This document shows, piece after piece, positions 1 to 8,475 of a stretch of DNA of 64,000 bases. This DNA is from Bacillus siamensis KCTC 13613 (GTDB lineage: Bacteria; Bacillota; Bacilli; Bacillales; Bacillaceae). Position numbers and translations under genes: made by a program. Every line of letters begins with the position of its first letter. Within the stretch, counting starts at the first letter, position 1. Under the pieces are notes generated by a model that did not search any database, was not told where the DNA came from, and saw only the letters and a program-made list of their open reading frames with translations. The stretch covers positions 620,001 through 684,000 of the forward strand of contig NZ_AJVF01000039.1 in NCBI RefSeq assembly GCF_000262045.1, read 5' to 3'.

Positions 1-126
1 GACAAGGGTTGAGACGACGGAACGGTAATAGCTGTTCATCGCATGAATTCGGTCTTCATTCGGATTCATTTCAATATGCTGTGTAAAGTTTTCAATAAAA
101 TACGGAACAGAAAAAAGTTCTGACAT
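1..126 (-). CDS. yvfG: YvfG, N-terminal part (runs off the window)
   Basis: The reverse strand from 126 encodes 42 residues beginning MSELFSVPYFIENF with no stop before the window edge. An AAAAGGAG ribosome site lies just upstream. The residues match my memory of B. subtilis YvfG, a small (about 72 aa) helical protein of unknown function that sits next to sigL. It is divergent from sigL, so the two share a short control region of under 80 bp. The function is not known and the C-terminus is outside the window. Confidence 0.85.
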   Translation of the reverse strand, partial: MSELFSVPYFIENFTQHIEMNPNEDRIHAMNSYYRSVVSTLV

Positions 127-203
127 CTATAAAGCAACTCCTTTTAATAAGTATATACGGTATGAAACCAATCATGTACAATGAAAAAAGGGGAGTGAGC
201 ATG

Positions 204-1514
204 ATGGATATCAAACTTCAGCAAACACAAATGTTAAAGCCTCAATTAACGCAAGAGCTTAAACAGGCCATCACATTACTCGGATACAATTCCGCGGAAC
301 TGGCCGGATATATTGATGAGCTCTCACTGGAAAACCCTCTGATTGAACGAAAGGAAACAGACACGCCGCCACTATCTTACCATAAAACAAGTAAAAACAG
401 GATGAAAGAACGGGACGGAAGCCAGCAGATCAGACTTACGCGCAAAACGCTGCAGGATTCGCTCAAACAGCAGGCCTTGGACATGAAGCTGTCCGATGAT
501 GAGAAGAAAATTTTTAATTATCTGATATATTCTTTGGATTCAAACGGATATTTAAATGAGGACATACAAGCTGCCGCCGACCATGTATCCGCATCATTAG
601 AGGAGACGGAAGCGGTTCTTTCAAAGCTTCAATCGCTTGAGCCCGCGGGAATCGGTGCTCGGTCTTTGCAGGAATGCATCCTTCTTCAGCTCCGCCGTCT
701 GCCCGAACGGAATGAACAGGCGGAATGGATTGCCGGCGCTTATTTTGAGCTATTTGCAAGAAAGAACTGGAAAGCGCTTACAATGAAGACGGGCATTCCG
801 CTGAAAGATATTCAGGACATCTTTGACATGATCAGCGCGCTTGATCCGAGGCCGGGGCTCCGTTATGCGCATGAGGAGCCGGGTTTTTACGTGGAACCGG
901 ATATTTTCATCACGGTGAAAAACGGCACCATTCAAGCGCGGCTCAACAGCCGTTCGTTCCCTGACATCCAGCTTCATGCCCATTACCAGCCGCTATTGTC
1001 AGCCGCCGGATGCCGTGATACGAAAAATTATCTGTCGGCGAAATATCAGGAATGGCGCTGGCTGAACCGGGCGTTGTCGCAAAGAAAACAAACCATCACG
1101 AGAATCATCGGCGTCCTGACTGAACGGCAGGCATCCTTTTTTCTCACAGGAAAAAGCGGAATGCAGCCGCTGACCTTAAGAGAGGTGGCGGAAACGCTGG
1201 AGCTCCACGAATCAACGATCAGCCGGGCCATCAAAGGGAAGTTCGTCCAGACGCCGTACGGACTGTATGAAATGAAAACATTTTTCTCGGCGAAAGCTGA
1301 ATCATCGGGAGACGGCGGCGCCTCCAATTATGCCGTAAAAGCGCATCTGGAAGCATTGGTCCGTAAAGAAGATAAAAAGAAACCTTTTTCAGACCAAAAG
1401 CTTGCCGATCTGCTGCATGAACAGCATGACATCCGAATCTCCAGACGCACCGTCGCCAAATACCGTGACCAATTAAATATTCCGCCGTCATCTGCGCGAA
1501 AGCGGTACAGCTGA
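204..1514 (+). CDS. sigL: RNA polymerase sigma-54 factor SigL (RpoN)
   Basis: Alternative sigma factor that directs RNA polymerase to -24/-12 promoters and needs AAA+ activators; in Bacillus it serves levanase, arginine, branched-chain amino acid and acetoin genes. The 436-residue product has the Q-rich activator-interacting N-terminus (about 1-50), a core-binding domain in the middle, a helix-turn-helix near LHESTISRAIKG and the RpoN box SRRTVAKYRD about 15 residues from the end. An upstream ATG at 162 is open, but the AAAAGGGGAG site at 186-195 favours the start at 204 (201 is also possible), which gives the family length. It is transcribed toward lutP on the other strand, with a hairpin between them. 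Confidence 0.96.
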   Translation: MDIKLQQTQMLKPQLTQELKQAITLLGYNSAELAGYIDELSLENPLIERKETDTPPLSYHKTSKNRMKERDGSQQIRLTRKTLQDSLKQQALDMKLSDDEKKIFNYLIYSLDSNGYLNEDIQAAADHVSASLEETEAVLSKLQSLEPAGIGARSLQECILLQLRRLPERNEQAEWIAGAYFELFARKNWKALTMKTGIPLKDIQDIFDMISALDPRPGLRYAHEEPGFYVEPDIFITVKNGTIQARLNSRSFPDIQLHAHYQPLLSAAGCRDTKNYLSAKYQEWRWLNRALSQRKQTITRIIGVLTERQASFFLTGKSGMQPLTLREVAETLELHESTISRAIKGKFVQTPYGLYEMKTFFSAKAESSGDGGASNYAVKAHLEALVRKEDKKKPFSDQKLADLLHEQHDIRISRRTVAKYRDQLNIPPSSARKRYS

Positions 1515-1542
1515 AACCTCCCCGAGCCATGCCCGGGGAGGT
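1515..1542. terminator. Hairpin between convergent sigL and lutP
   Basis: A 10-bp perfect stem (AACCTCCCCG with CGGGGAGGTT) starts directly after the sigL stop codon and ends 8 bp before the lutP stop. Neither side has a long T run, so termination efficiency is uncertain. Confidence 0.6.
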
Positions 1543-1550
1543 TCTCCGTG

Positions 1551-3227
1551 TTACGGGATCATCCATGAAAACAGATGATGCTGTAAAAATGTCATGAGAC
1601 AGACGAGCAGAAGCAAAAACAGACTGTGCTTAATCGTAAAGCGAAAAAGGTCAGCTTCCTTGCCCGCCAGACCGACAGCGGCACAGGCAACCGCAATGGA
1701 TTGCGGAGAAATCATTTTTCCGGTGACACCGCCTGATGAATTGGCGGCGACGGAGAGAACCGGTTCCATCCCAACAGAGAGCGCCGTCACCTTTTGCAAT
1801 CCGCCGAATAACAGATTGGCCGACGTATCAGAGCCGGTAATAAACACGCCGAGCCAGCCGAGCACCGGTGAAAAAAAGGTAAACATCGCGCCCGTCATGG
1901 CAAGCGCAAGACCGAGTGTCGTGCTCATGCCGGAAGCGTTCGTCACATAAGCAAAGCCGACAACGGAAACGATGGTGACGATCGGAAGCGTCAATTCTTT
2001 CACCGTTTCTATAAACGCCCCGCCCCATGCCTTCCACGACATGCCGAGTGCGAACTTGGAGATGACGGCGGCAATCAGAATCGCCGTGCCCGCTGAACCG
2101 AGAAGCTCAAGCTTGTACACCGCTTCAATCGGCGTGCCGTCCGCCTGAAGAATTTGCTGATTTACAAATGGGACGGGAGGCGTGAAAGTCAATGCTCGCC
2201 CGGCTGCATTCAGCCAGGAAAGCCAAATTGACGTTCCTTCATAATGGCCGGTCAGGGCGGCCTTCACGCCGGGAATCCCCCAAACGGATATCATGGCCGT
2301 CAGAAGAAGAAAAGGAGACCATGCTTTAAATATTTGAGCGCCTCCGTACACGGCCGGCACCCCGTCGATGGACGCTGCTGATTCCCGTTCTGCCGCGAAA
2401 CGATAGGCCGTTTTCGGTTTCCAAAACTTTAAAAACACAGCGAGCGCGGCCATGGAAACTAGCGCCGACAGCACATCCGGCAGTTCAGGCCCTAAAAAGT
2501 TCGAGCTTGCGTACTGCACGGCCGCAAAGGAGACGCCGGAAACAAGAATGGCCGGCCATACTTCAAAAGCCTTTTTAAACCCGCTCATCAAAATGATTAA
2601 ATAAAGCGGTATAAACACGGATAAAAACGGCAGCTGCCGGCCGACCATTTGGGAAATGTCCATAGCCGGTATCCCGGTCGGACCTTCGACGGCGGTAATC
2701 GGAATGCCGATCGCGCCAAAGGCAACGGGCGCCGTATTGGCAATCAGGCAAATCCCCGCCGCATAAAGCGGCTGAAAACCAAGTCCGACAAGCAAAGCGG
2801 CCGAGATCGCGACGGGAGCGCCGAAACCGGCGGCGCCTTCTAAAAACGCCCCGAAAGAAAAGGCGATGAGCAGCGCTTGCAAACGCCGGTCATCTGTAAT
2901 GGACAGCACTGAACTCCGGATAATCTCAAATTGTCCCGTTTTCACGGTGATTTTATACAAAAAGACCGATGTGACGATAATCCAGCCGATCGGAAGCAGC
3001 CCGTACACCGCTCCCTGCGAAGCCGACAGCACCGCTTTTTCCGCCGGCATGCCGTACACAAATACAGCGATTAAAAGCGAAACGGCTAACGTCAAAAGCC
3101 CCGCTATATACCCCTTCATCCGTTTCACCGCAAGCGCCCAAAAAAAGAAGATCATCGGCACGAGCGCGCAAGCTGCCGATAAAAGCAAATTTCCCCCTAA
3201 TGGAGCATACCCCTGTGTCCATTGCAT
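1551..3227 (-). CDS. lutP: L-lactate permease LutP
   Basis: Membrane importer of L-lactate, LctP/GlcA family, feeding the LutABC oxidation system. The 558-residue protein is almost entirely hydrophobic, with about 13 membrane segments. It carries conserved family stretches such as EGAAGFGAPVAI and ITGSDTSANLLFG. An ATG ten codons upstream (3257) is open, but AGGAGGGG before 3227 and the start MQWTQ match the known protein. It is divergent from lutR. A TTGTAT-17-TATAAT promoter (3304-3332) is followed by a LutR-type palindrome just past the expected start point, so repression by LutR and relief by lactate is the likely control; a cre-like site suggests CcpA as well. Confidence 0.95.
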   Translation of the reverse strand: MQWTQGYAPLGGNLLLSAACALVPMIFFFWALAVKRMKGYIAGLLTLAVSLLIAVFVYGMPAEKAVLSASQGAVYGLLPIGWIIVTSVFLYKITVKTGQFEIIRSSVLSITDDRRLQALLIAFSFGAFLEGAAGFGAPVAISAALLVGLGFQPLYAAGICLIANTAPVAFGAIGIPITAVEGPTGIPAMDISQMVGRQLPFLSVFIPLYLIILMSGFKKAFEVWPAILVSGVSFAAVQYASSNFLGPELPDVLSALVSMAALAVFLKFWKPKTAYRFAAERESAASIDGVPAVYGGAQIFKAWSPFLLLTAMISVWGIPGVKAALTGHYEGTSIWLSWLNAAGRALTFTPPVPFVNQQILQADGTPIEAVYKLELLGSAGTAILIAAVISKFALGMSWKAWGGAFIETVKELTLPIVTIVSVVGFAYVTNASGMSTTLGLALAMTGAMFTFFSPVLGWLGVFITGSDTSANLLFGGLQKVTALSVGMEPVLSVAANSSGGVTGKMISPQSIAVACAAVGLAGKEADLFRFTIKHSLFLLLLVCLMTFLQHHLFSWMIP

Positions 3228-3251
3228 CCCTAAAAAACCCCTCCTTATGTC

Positions 3252-3266
3252 ATGCAAGCGATTACT
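3252..3266 (+). promoter_or_regulatory. Candidate cre (CcpA) site in lutP leader
   Basis: ATGCAAGCGATTACT matches the cre consensus WTGNAANCGNWNNCW at every fixed position. It lies between the lutP promoter and its start codon, a place where CcpA acts as a roadblock in other Bacillus genes. Confidence 0.55.
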
Positions 3267-3276
3267 TTTATGATAA

Positions 3277-3291
3277 GGTCATCTGATGACC
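3277..3291. promoter_or_regulatory. LutR-type operator upstream of lutP
   Basis: Perfect palindrome GGTCATCTGATGACC. It sits a few bases downstream of the predicted lutP transcription start. An almost identical palindrome occurs at 5495-5509 before lutA. GntR/FadR-family regulators bind sites of this type, and lutR is the neighbouring gene. Confidence 0.8.
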
Positions 3292-3303
3292 GGGTTAATT
3301 AGC

Positions 3304-3332
3304 ATTATATTTTGAAAGTTTTGAAAATACAA
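3304..3332 (-). promoter_or_regulatory. Sigma-A promoter of lutP
   Basis: On the reverse strand TTGTAT and TATAAT are separated by exactly 17 bp. The expected start lies about 6-8 bp upstream of the LutR palindrome. Confidence 0.65.
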
Positions 3333-3431
3333 TCCTTTTCTTGAACAAATTGTCTGTACCTGTCGGCGGTGCGAAAAAAGAAGTATAATAGACGATAAAC
3401 ATCAAGATTCACAAGTGACGGGGTGATCGCG

Positions 3432-4151
3432 TTGAAATATAAACAAATTAAAACGAAAAAAATCTACGAAGAAATCGCTGATGCATTGCTGGAGAAGATA
3501 AAAGCGGGCGAGCTTAAGCCGGGTGAAAAGCTTGATTCCGTTCAGACGCTTTCCGAGAGCTTTCAGGTCAGCCGCTCGGCGGTCAGAGAAGCGCTGTCGG
3601 CTTTAAAAGCGATGGGGCTCGTCGACATGAAGCAGGGAGAAGGCACATACATAAGAGAATTTGAGCCGTCCCATATTTCCCAGCCGCTTTCTTCCGCTCT
3701 CTTAATGAAAAAAGAGGATGTCAAACAGCTGCTCGAAGTCAGAAAGCTGCTTGAACTCGGCGTCGCCGCCATGGCCGCTGAAAAACGCACCGAAGAGGAT
3801 TTACAAAAAATCCGTCAGGCCCTCATGGAGATGAAAGACATCGACGGAGACGAAGAATTGGGCGAAAAAGCAGATTTCTCCTTTCACATGGCGCTGGCGG
3901 AAGCATCACAAAACGGCCTGCTCAAGCATCTCATGAATCATGTCTCTGCGCTTCTTTTGGAAACGATGAGAGAAACGAGAAGAATCTGGCTGTTTTCTAA
4001 ACGAACGAGCGTGCAGCGATTGTATGAAGAGCATGAACGCATATACAGCGCCGTCGCGGCCGGAGACGCGGATGAAGCGGAAGCCGCGATGACCGCGCAC
4101 CTGACCAATGTGGAAGAAGTGCTGGGGGCTTATTTTGAAGAAAATGTATAG
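3432..4151 (+). CDS. lutR: GntR/FadR-family lactate regulator LutR
   Basis: Transcriptional repressor of lactate utilisation. The N-terminal winged helix (about residues 5-72, with SFQVSRSAVREALSALKAMGL as the recognition region) is followed by an all-helical FCD ligand domain (about 85-220). It lies divergent from lutP, with a matching operator between them. The reading frame opens at a GTG (3423), but the GGGGTGATC ribosome site fits the TTG at 3432, giving LKYKQIKTKKIYEE as in B. subtilis and 239 residues. A TATAAT at 3384-3389 may be its -10 box. In B. subtilis lutR also affects biofilm genes; nothing here tests that. Confidence 0.93.
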   Translation: MKYKQIKTKKIYEEIADALLEKIKAGELKPGEKLDSVQTLSESFQVSRSAVREALSALKAMGLVDMKQGEGTYIREFEPSHISQPLSSALLMKKEDVKQLLEVRKLLELGVAAMAAEKRTEEDLQKIRQALMEMKDIDGDEELGEKADFSFHMALAEASQNGLLKHLMNHVSALLLETMRETRRIWLFSKRTSVQRLYEEHERIYSAVAAGDADEAEAAMTAHLTNVEEVLGAYFEENV

Positions 4152-4181
4152 AAGCTGACTTGTGAAAGGGGATAAGATCAC

Positions 4182-5372
4182 ATGCAGGCCGAATCTTTTT
4201 TTCCTGACCATGTAAAGAAAGCTCTGACAAACGATCCTCCCGGGGAGTGGATGCCGGCTGTTCCAAAAGCGTGCATCCCTCTGCATTCCGGCTATCCCGA
4301 TCCCGCGCTCGTTCCTGATAAGGAGCTGAAAGAAGCCGCGTCCCGCCTTCTGGATGAGGAGCGCGATCTGCCGCTGCATTATATGGGAAGTCCGAGGACG
4401 GCCGTTTTAAAAAAGCAGATTCAAGAACGGTTGGCCATCCGCGGCATTCGCTGCCGTGACGATGAACTGCTCGTGACCTCCGGCGCCTGTCAGGCGATAG
4501 ATCTGGCAGCCCGGGTGTTCCTCGATGAACAAACCGCGGCTGCCGCAGAAGCTCCGGCTTACATGGAAGCGCTCGAGATTTTTAAAAATTACACACCGCA
4601 TATAATGAGCATTCCGGCAGATCAAGACGGCCTGCAAACAGAAACATTAGCGTTCATGCTTGAGGAAAGAAAACGAAAAGGGCTTGTGCTTCCGCGTCTT
4701 CTTTACACGATACCCGCTTTTCAGAATCCTGCGGGAACCGTGATGTCAGCGAAGCGGAGAACCCGCCTGCTTCAGCTTGCCGACACATATGATTTTCTCA
4801 TCTTGGAGGATGACGCATACGGCGAGCTCGGATTCACGGATATCCCGCCGTCATTGAAAGCCATGGATCAGAACGGCCGGGTGCTGTACGCCGGTTCATT
4901 TTCAAAAGTCATCGCCCCGGGTCTGAGAATCGGCTGGATTGCAGGGGACGCTGTATTCATCAAGGCATTGTCTTGGTTTAAAAAAGACTTGGATCATCCA
5001 TTTTCTCAAGCGGTGACCGCCGTCTATCTGGACCAAACGAATGTTGAAGAACGGCTCGCCGCCTTGCGTAAAGCATACCGGAGCAAACGTGACGTATTGA
5101 TCGCCGCATTAAAGCAATATCTGCCCGAGTCCGCATCCTGGCACGTGCCGGACGGCGGTTATTTTGTCTGGGTGAAAGTGCCGGGGGCGGATACGTCTGC
5201 ACTTCTGGAGCGGGCTCTTTCTCACGGTGTTTCCTATGTACCCGGTAAATATTTTTTTCTGCATCAGGAAGACGGCGCAGAATATCTCCGTCTGTCGTTC
5301 AGTTACGCAGGAAAAGCCGCGCTAAAAGAGGGGGTCCAACGGCTGGGACGCCTGCTGAAAAATGAGGCGTAA
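4182..5372 (+). CDS. PLP-dependent class I/II aminotransferase
   Basis: Fold-type I aminotransferase, 396 aa, of the 2-aminoadipate/aromatic (KAT-like) group. Visible motifs are NPAG (182-185), the DDAYGEL segment (D210/D211, Y213) that holds the pyridine ring, and SFSK with the Schiff-base lysine at about 242, followed by PGLRIGW. It starts 30 bp after lutR and ends in its own terminator, so lutR and this gene probably form one unit. In B. subtilis 168, as I recall, a large galactan/rsb segment lies between lutR and lutA instead. The substrate cannot be read from the sequence. A lactate/pyruvate link is only suggested by position. Confidence 0.85.
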   Translation: MQAESFFPDHVKKALTNDPPGEWMPAVPKACIPLHSGYPDPALVPDKELKEAASRLLDEERDLPLHYMGSPRTAVLKKQIQERLAIRGIRCRDDELLVTSGACQAIDLAARVFLDEQTAAAAEAPAYMEALEIFKNYTPHIMSIPADQDGLQTETLAFMLEERKRKGLVLPRLLYTIPAFQNPAGTVMSAKRRTRLLQLADTYDFLILEDDAYGELGFTDIPPSLKAMDQNGRVLYAGSFSKVIAPGLRIGWIAGDAVFIKALSWFKKDLDHPFSQAVTAVYLDQTNVEERLAALRKAYRSKRDVLIAALKQYLPESASWHVPDGGYFVWVKVPGADTSALLERALSHGVSYVPGKYFFLHQEDGAEYLRLSFSYAGKAALKEGVQRLGRLLKNEA

Positions 5373-5399
5373 AGAAGCATTCGGGCTTCTCTTTTTTTT
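5373..5399 (+). terminator. Terminator after aminotransferase
   Basis: AGAAGC and GCTTCT form a short stem followed by eight or more T residues, immediately after the stop codon. Confidence 0.75.
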
Positions 5400-5494
5400 G
5401 TGATCTTAGCGCATCGGACAAAAGGATTTTTCAGAAAAACCTTCCAATCCATATTCAGAATAGTGTAGGATATTTATAGAGCTTTCCAAAAACA

Positions 5495-5509
5495 GGTCAT
5501 CAGATGACC
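5495..5509. promoter_or_regulatory. LutR-type operator upstream of lutABC
   Basis: Perfect palindrome GGTCATCAGATGACC, differing from the lutP copy only in the central base. It lies 35 bp upstream of the lutA start, suitable for blocking transcription. Confidence 0.8.
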
Positions 5510-5543
5510 GGATCACATATTGAGGATGAAAGAGGGGTTCATC

Positions 5544-6260
5544 ATGAAAGTCTCATTATTTGTCACGTGCCTTGTGGATATGTTCCAGACCAATGTCGGA
5601 AAGGCGACGGTTGAGGTGCTGGAACGGCTCGGGTGTGAGGTAGATTTTCCCGAGGGTCAGATTTGCTGCGGGCAGCCCGCATACAACAGCGGGTATGTGA
5701 CGGACGCGAAAAAAGCGATGAAGCAGATGATTGCCGCGTTTGAAAAAGCGGAGTACGTCGTCAGTCCGTCAGGTTCCTGTACGACGATGTTCCGTGAATA
5801 TCCGCATCTGTTTCAGGACGATCCGAAGTGGGCGGAAAAAGCGCAGCAGCTTGCGGACAAAACGTATGAGTTAACAGATTTTATCGTCAATGTTCTCGGG
5901 GTGGAGGATGTCGGGGCGGTGCTGCATAAAAAAGCGACATTACATACGTCGTGCCACATGACAAGGCTGCTCGGCGTGTCGGAGGAGCCGATGAAGCTTT
6001 TGCGCCATGTAAAGGGGCTTGAATTTACTTCGCTTCCCGGAAAACATCAATGCTGCGGATTCGGAGGAACGTTTTCAGTAAAAATGGCGCAAATCTCTGA
6101 GCAAATGGTGGATGAAAAGGTCGCCTGCGTGGAAGAAACGGAGGCCGAGGTGCTGATCGGGGCGGATTGCGGCTGTCTGATGAATATCGGAGGGCGTCTT
6201 GACCGTAAGGATAAAAACGTCAGAGTCATGCACATCGCCGAAGTGCTGAACAGCAGATAA
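5544..6260 (+). CDS. lutA: Lactate utilisation protein LutA
   Basis: Part of the LutABC iron-sulfur complex that oxidises L-lactate to pyruvate. The 238-residue protein has two cysteine-rich CCG domains, seen as CCGQPAY (C41, C42) and CCGFGG (C170, C171), as in heterodisulfide-reductase-type subunits. The frame is open from 5520, but AAAGAGGGG before the ATG at 5544 gives the known start MKVSLFVTC. First gene of lutA-lutB-lutC; lutB follows after 27 bp. A LutR palindrome sits 35 bp upstream. Confidence 0.95.
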   Translation: MKVSLFVTCLVDMFQTNVGKATVEVLERLGCEVDFPEGQICCGQPAYNSGYVTDAKKAMKQMIAAFEKAEYVVSPSGSCTTMFREYPHLFQDDPKWAEKAQQLADKTYELTDFIVNVLGVEDVGAVLHKKATLHTSCHMTRLLGVSEEPMKLLRHVKGLEFTSLPGKHQCCGFGGTFSVKMAQISEQMVDEKVACVEETEAEVLIGADCGCLMNIGGRLDRKDKNVRVMHIAEVLNSR

Positions 6261-6287
6261 CAGGAAAAACCACAGGGGGGTAAAATC

Positions 6288-7718
6288 ATGGCGATGAAAA
6301 TCGGTACCGCCGCTTTTAAAGAGCGGGTATCAGAAGGAATAGATAATGAATTTATGAGAGGAGCCGTCTCCGGAGCGCAGGAACGGCTCAGGACGAGAAG
6401 GCTTCAGGCGGCAGAGGAATTGGGAAACTGGGAGGATTGGCGTTCCCATGCGGAGGAAATCAGACAGCATGTGCTGGACAATCTTGATTTCTATTTAGAA
6501 CAGCTCGCCGAAAACGTCGCCAAAAGAGGGGGGCACGTATTTTTCGCCGAAACGGCGGAAGAAGCGTCCTCCTATATCCGCGATGTCATCCGGCAGAAAA
6601 ACGCCAAAAAAATCGTAAAATCCAAATCCATGGTGACAGAAGAAATCAATATGAACGAAGTGCTTGAAGATGAGGGCTGCGAAGTCACAGAAACGGATCT
6701 CGGCGAATATATTCTCCAGATTGACGATCACGATCCGCCGTCACATATTGTTGCTCCGGCTCTTCACAAAAACAAAGAACAGATTCGTGACGTGTTTAAA
6801 GAGAGACTCGAATACAAACAGACGGAAAAACCGGAAGAGCTCGTCATGCACGCGCGCAGTGTCCTCCGGAAAAAATTTCTCGAAGCGGATGTCGGCATCA
6901 CGGGCTGCAACTTTGCAATCGCGGATACGGGATCGGTCAGTCTCGTGACAAACGAAGGAAACGGCCGCCTTGTGTCCGCGCTGCCGAAGACGCAGATCAC
7001 CGTGATGGGAATGGAGCGGATCGTTCCTTCATTTTCTGAGTTTGAAGTGCTTGTCAGCATGCTGACGAGAAGCGCCGTCGGCCAGCGGCTTACAAGTTAC
7101 ATTACGGCGCTGACGGGCCCCCGGCAAGAGGGAGAAGCAGACGGGCCGGAGGAATTCCACCTCGTGGTCGTGGATAATGGGCGTTCCCGCATACTCGGCA
7201 CGGAATTTCAATCGGTGCTGCAATGTATCCGCTGCGCCGCCTGCATCAACGTCTGTCCTGTGTACCGGCATGTCGGCGGACACTCGTACGGGTCCATCTA
7301 TTCGGGTCCGATCGGCGCCGTCCTATCGCCCCTTCTCGGCGGATACGATGAGTATAAGGAGCTCCCGTACGCATCTTCCTTATGCGCGGCCTGTACGGAA
7401 GCGTGTCCTGTTAAAATTCCGCTGCACGAGCTGCTGCTCAAGCATCGGCAGAACATCGTGGAAAAAGAGGGCAAAGCGCCGTTCAGCGAAAAACTGGCCA
7501 TGAAAGCCTTCGGGATCGGCTCGTCATCCCCGTCCCTTTATAAAATGGGATCAAAATGGGCGCCTGCAGCCATGACGCCGTTTACGGAAGATGACAAAAT
7601 ATCAAAAGGGCCGGGGCCGTTAAAGGGATGGACCGCAGTCCGGGACTTCCCGGCGCCGCATAAATCGAGATTCAGAGATTGGTTTTTTGACCGGGAAAAA
7701 CAAAAGGGGGAAGAATGA
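6288..7718 (+). CDS. lutB: Iron-sulfur lactate utilisation protein LutB
   Basis: Electron-transfer subunit of the LutABC lactate oxidase, 476 aa. The first 300 residues form the LUD domain. Then come two ferredoxin-like cluster motifs: C313xxC316xxC319xxxC323P and C366xxC369xxxC373P, expected to hold [4Fe-4S] clusters. The protein lacks a signal peptide and should be cytoplasmic or membrane-associated. Its stop codon TGA shares a base with the ATG of lutC (TGATG at 7716-7720), so the two are translationally coupled. Confidence 0.95.
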   Translation: MAMKIGTAAFKERVSEGIDNEFMRGAVSGAQERLRTRRLQAAEELGNWEDWRSHAEEIRQHVLDNLDFYLEQLAENVAKRGGHVFFAETAEEASSYIRDVIRQKNAKKIVKSKSMVTEEINMNEVLEDEGCEVTETDLGEYILQIDDHDPPSHIVAPALHKNKEQIRDVFKERLEYKQTEKPEELVMHARSVLRKKFLEADVGITGCNFAIADTGSVSLVTNEGNGRLVSALPKTQITVMGMERIVPSFSEFEVLVSMLTRSAVGQRLTSYITALTGPRQEGEADGPEEFHLVVVDNGRSRILGTEFQSVLQCIRCAACINVCPVYRHVGGHSYGSIYSGPIGAVLSPLLGGYDEYKELPYASSLCAACTEACPVKIPLHELLLKHRQNIVEKEGKAPFSEKLAMKAFGIGSSSPSLYKMGSKWAPAAMTPFTEDDKISKGPGPLKGWTAVRDFPAPHKSRFRDWFFDREKQKGEE

Positions 7719-8440
7719 TGATGAAAGGGACGGTTAAACATCAGGAATCCTTTTTAAACCGGATCGCCGAACGTCTGGGCAGAGAGCGCAGAAAAGCAGG
7801 CGTGTCCCTGCCTGAATGGAAGTACCAGCCTCAATATGAAACGCATGCGGGCTGTACGGAAGATGATCTTGTCACGATGCTGAAAGACCACTGCGTCAAC
7901 ATTCATACCGAGCTAATCGAAACGGATGCCGCCGGGCTGTACGCCGCTTTGCGCACGCAGGTGGACCGTTTTGAAGGAGGGCCTGTCATCATTCCGAAAG
8001 ACAGCCGGTTTGAAACGTACGGCCTGCAGACTCTTATGTCGGAAGAGTGGCCGGATGAAGGCATTCCGGTTTGGGAATGGGATGCGGAACAAGGAGCGAA
8101 AAATATTGAAAAAGCGGAACAAGCGAATGTAGGCATTACATTCAGCGAGATCACGCTTGCTGAATCAGCCACCGTCGTTTTGTATGCGTCAGAGTATGCC
8201 GGCCGATCAGTCAGCCTGCTTCCGACCACCTATATCGCAATCATTCCGAAATCTTCCATTGTGCCGAGAATGACGCAGGCCAGCGATATCCTGAAACAGC
8301 AGATCAGAGACGGCGTCACCGTTCCTTCCTGCATCAACTATATTACCGGACCGAGCAACTCGGCCGATATCGAAATGGACTTGGTTGTCGGCGTCCACGG
8401 ACCCGTGAAAGCCGCTTATATCCTTGTGAATGACCGATAA
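7718..8440 (+). CDS. lutC: Lactate utilisation protein LutC
   Basis: Third subunit of the lactate oxidation complex, LUD-domain (YkgG-like) protein of 240 aa. The C-terminal half carries the conserved GITFSEITLAES and GPSNSADIEMDLVVGVHGP segments. Three consecutive ATG codons (7715, 7718, 7721) are possible; spacing to the AAAAGGGGG site and the length of the B. subtilis protein favour 7718. A strong two-way terminator follows at once. Confidence 0.95.
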   Translation: MMKGTVKHQESFLNRIAERLGRERRKAGVSLPEWKYQPQYETHAGCTEDDLVTMLKDHCVNIHTELIETDAAGLYAALRTQVDRFEGGPVIIPKDSRFETYGLQTLMSEEWPDEGIPVWEWDAEQGAKNIEKAEQANVGITFSEITLAESATVVLYASEYAGRSVSLLPTTYIAIIPKSSIVPRMTQASDILKQQIRDGVTVPSCINYITGPSNSADIEMDLVVGVHGPVKAAYILVNDR

Positions 8441-8475
8441 AAAACAACCCCCGGCCAAAACCGGGGGTTGTTTTT
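8441..8475. terminator. Bidirectional terminator lutC / gntP-type permease
   Basis: A 14-bp perfect stem (AAAACAACCCCCGG with its complement) and a 6-base loop, T-rich on both strands. It serves both convergent operons. Confidence 0.9.
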
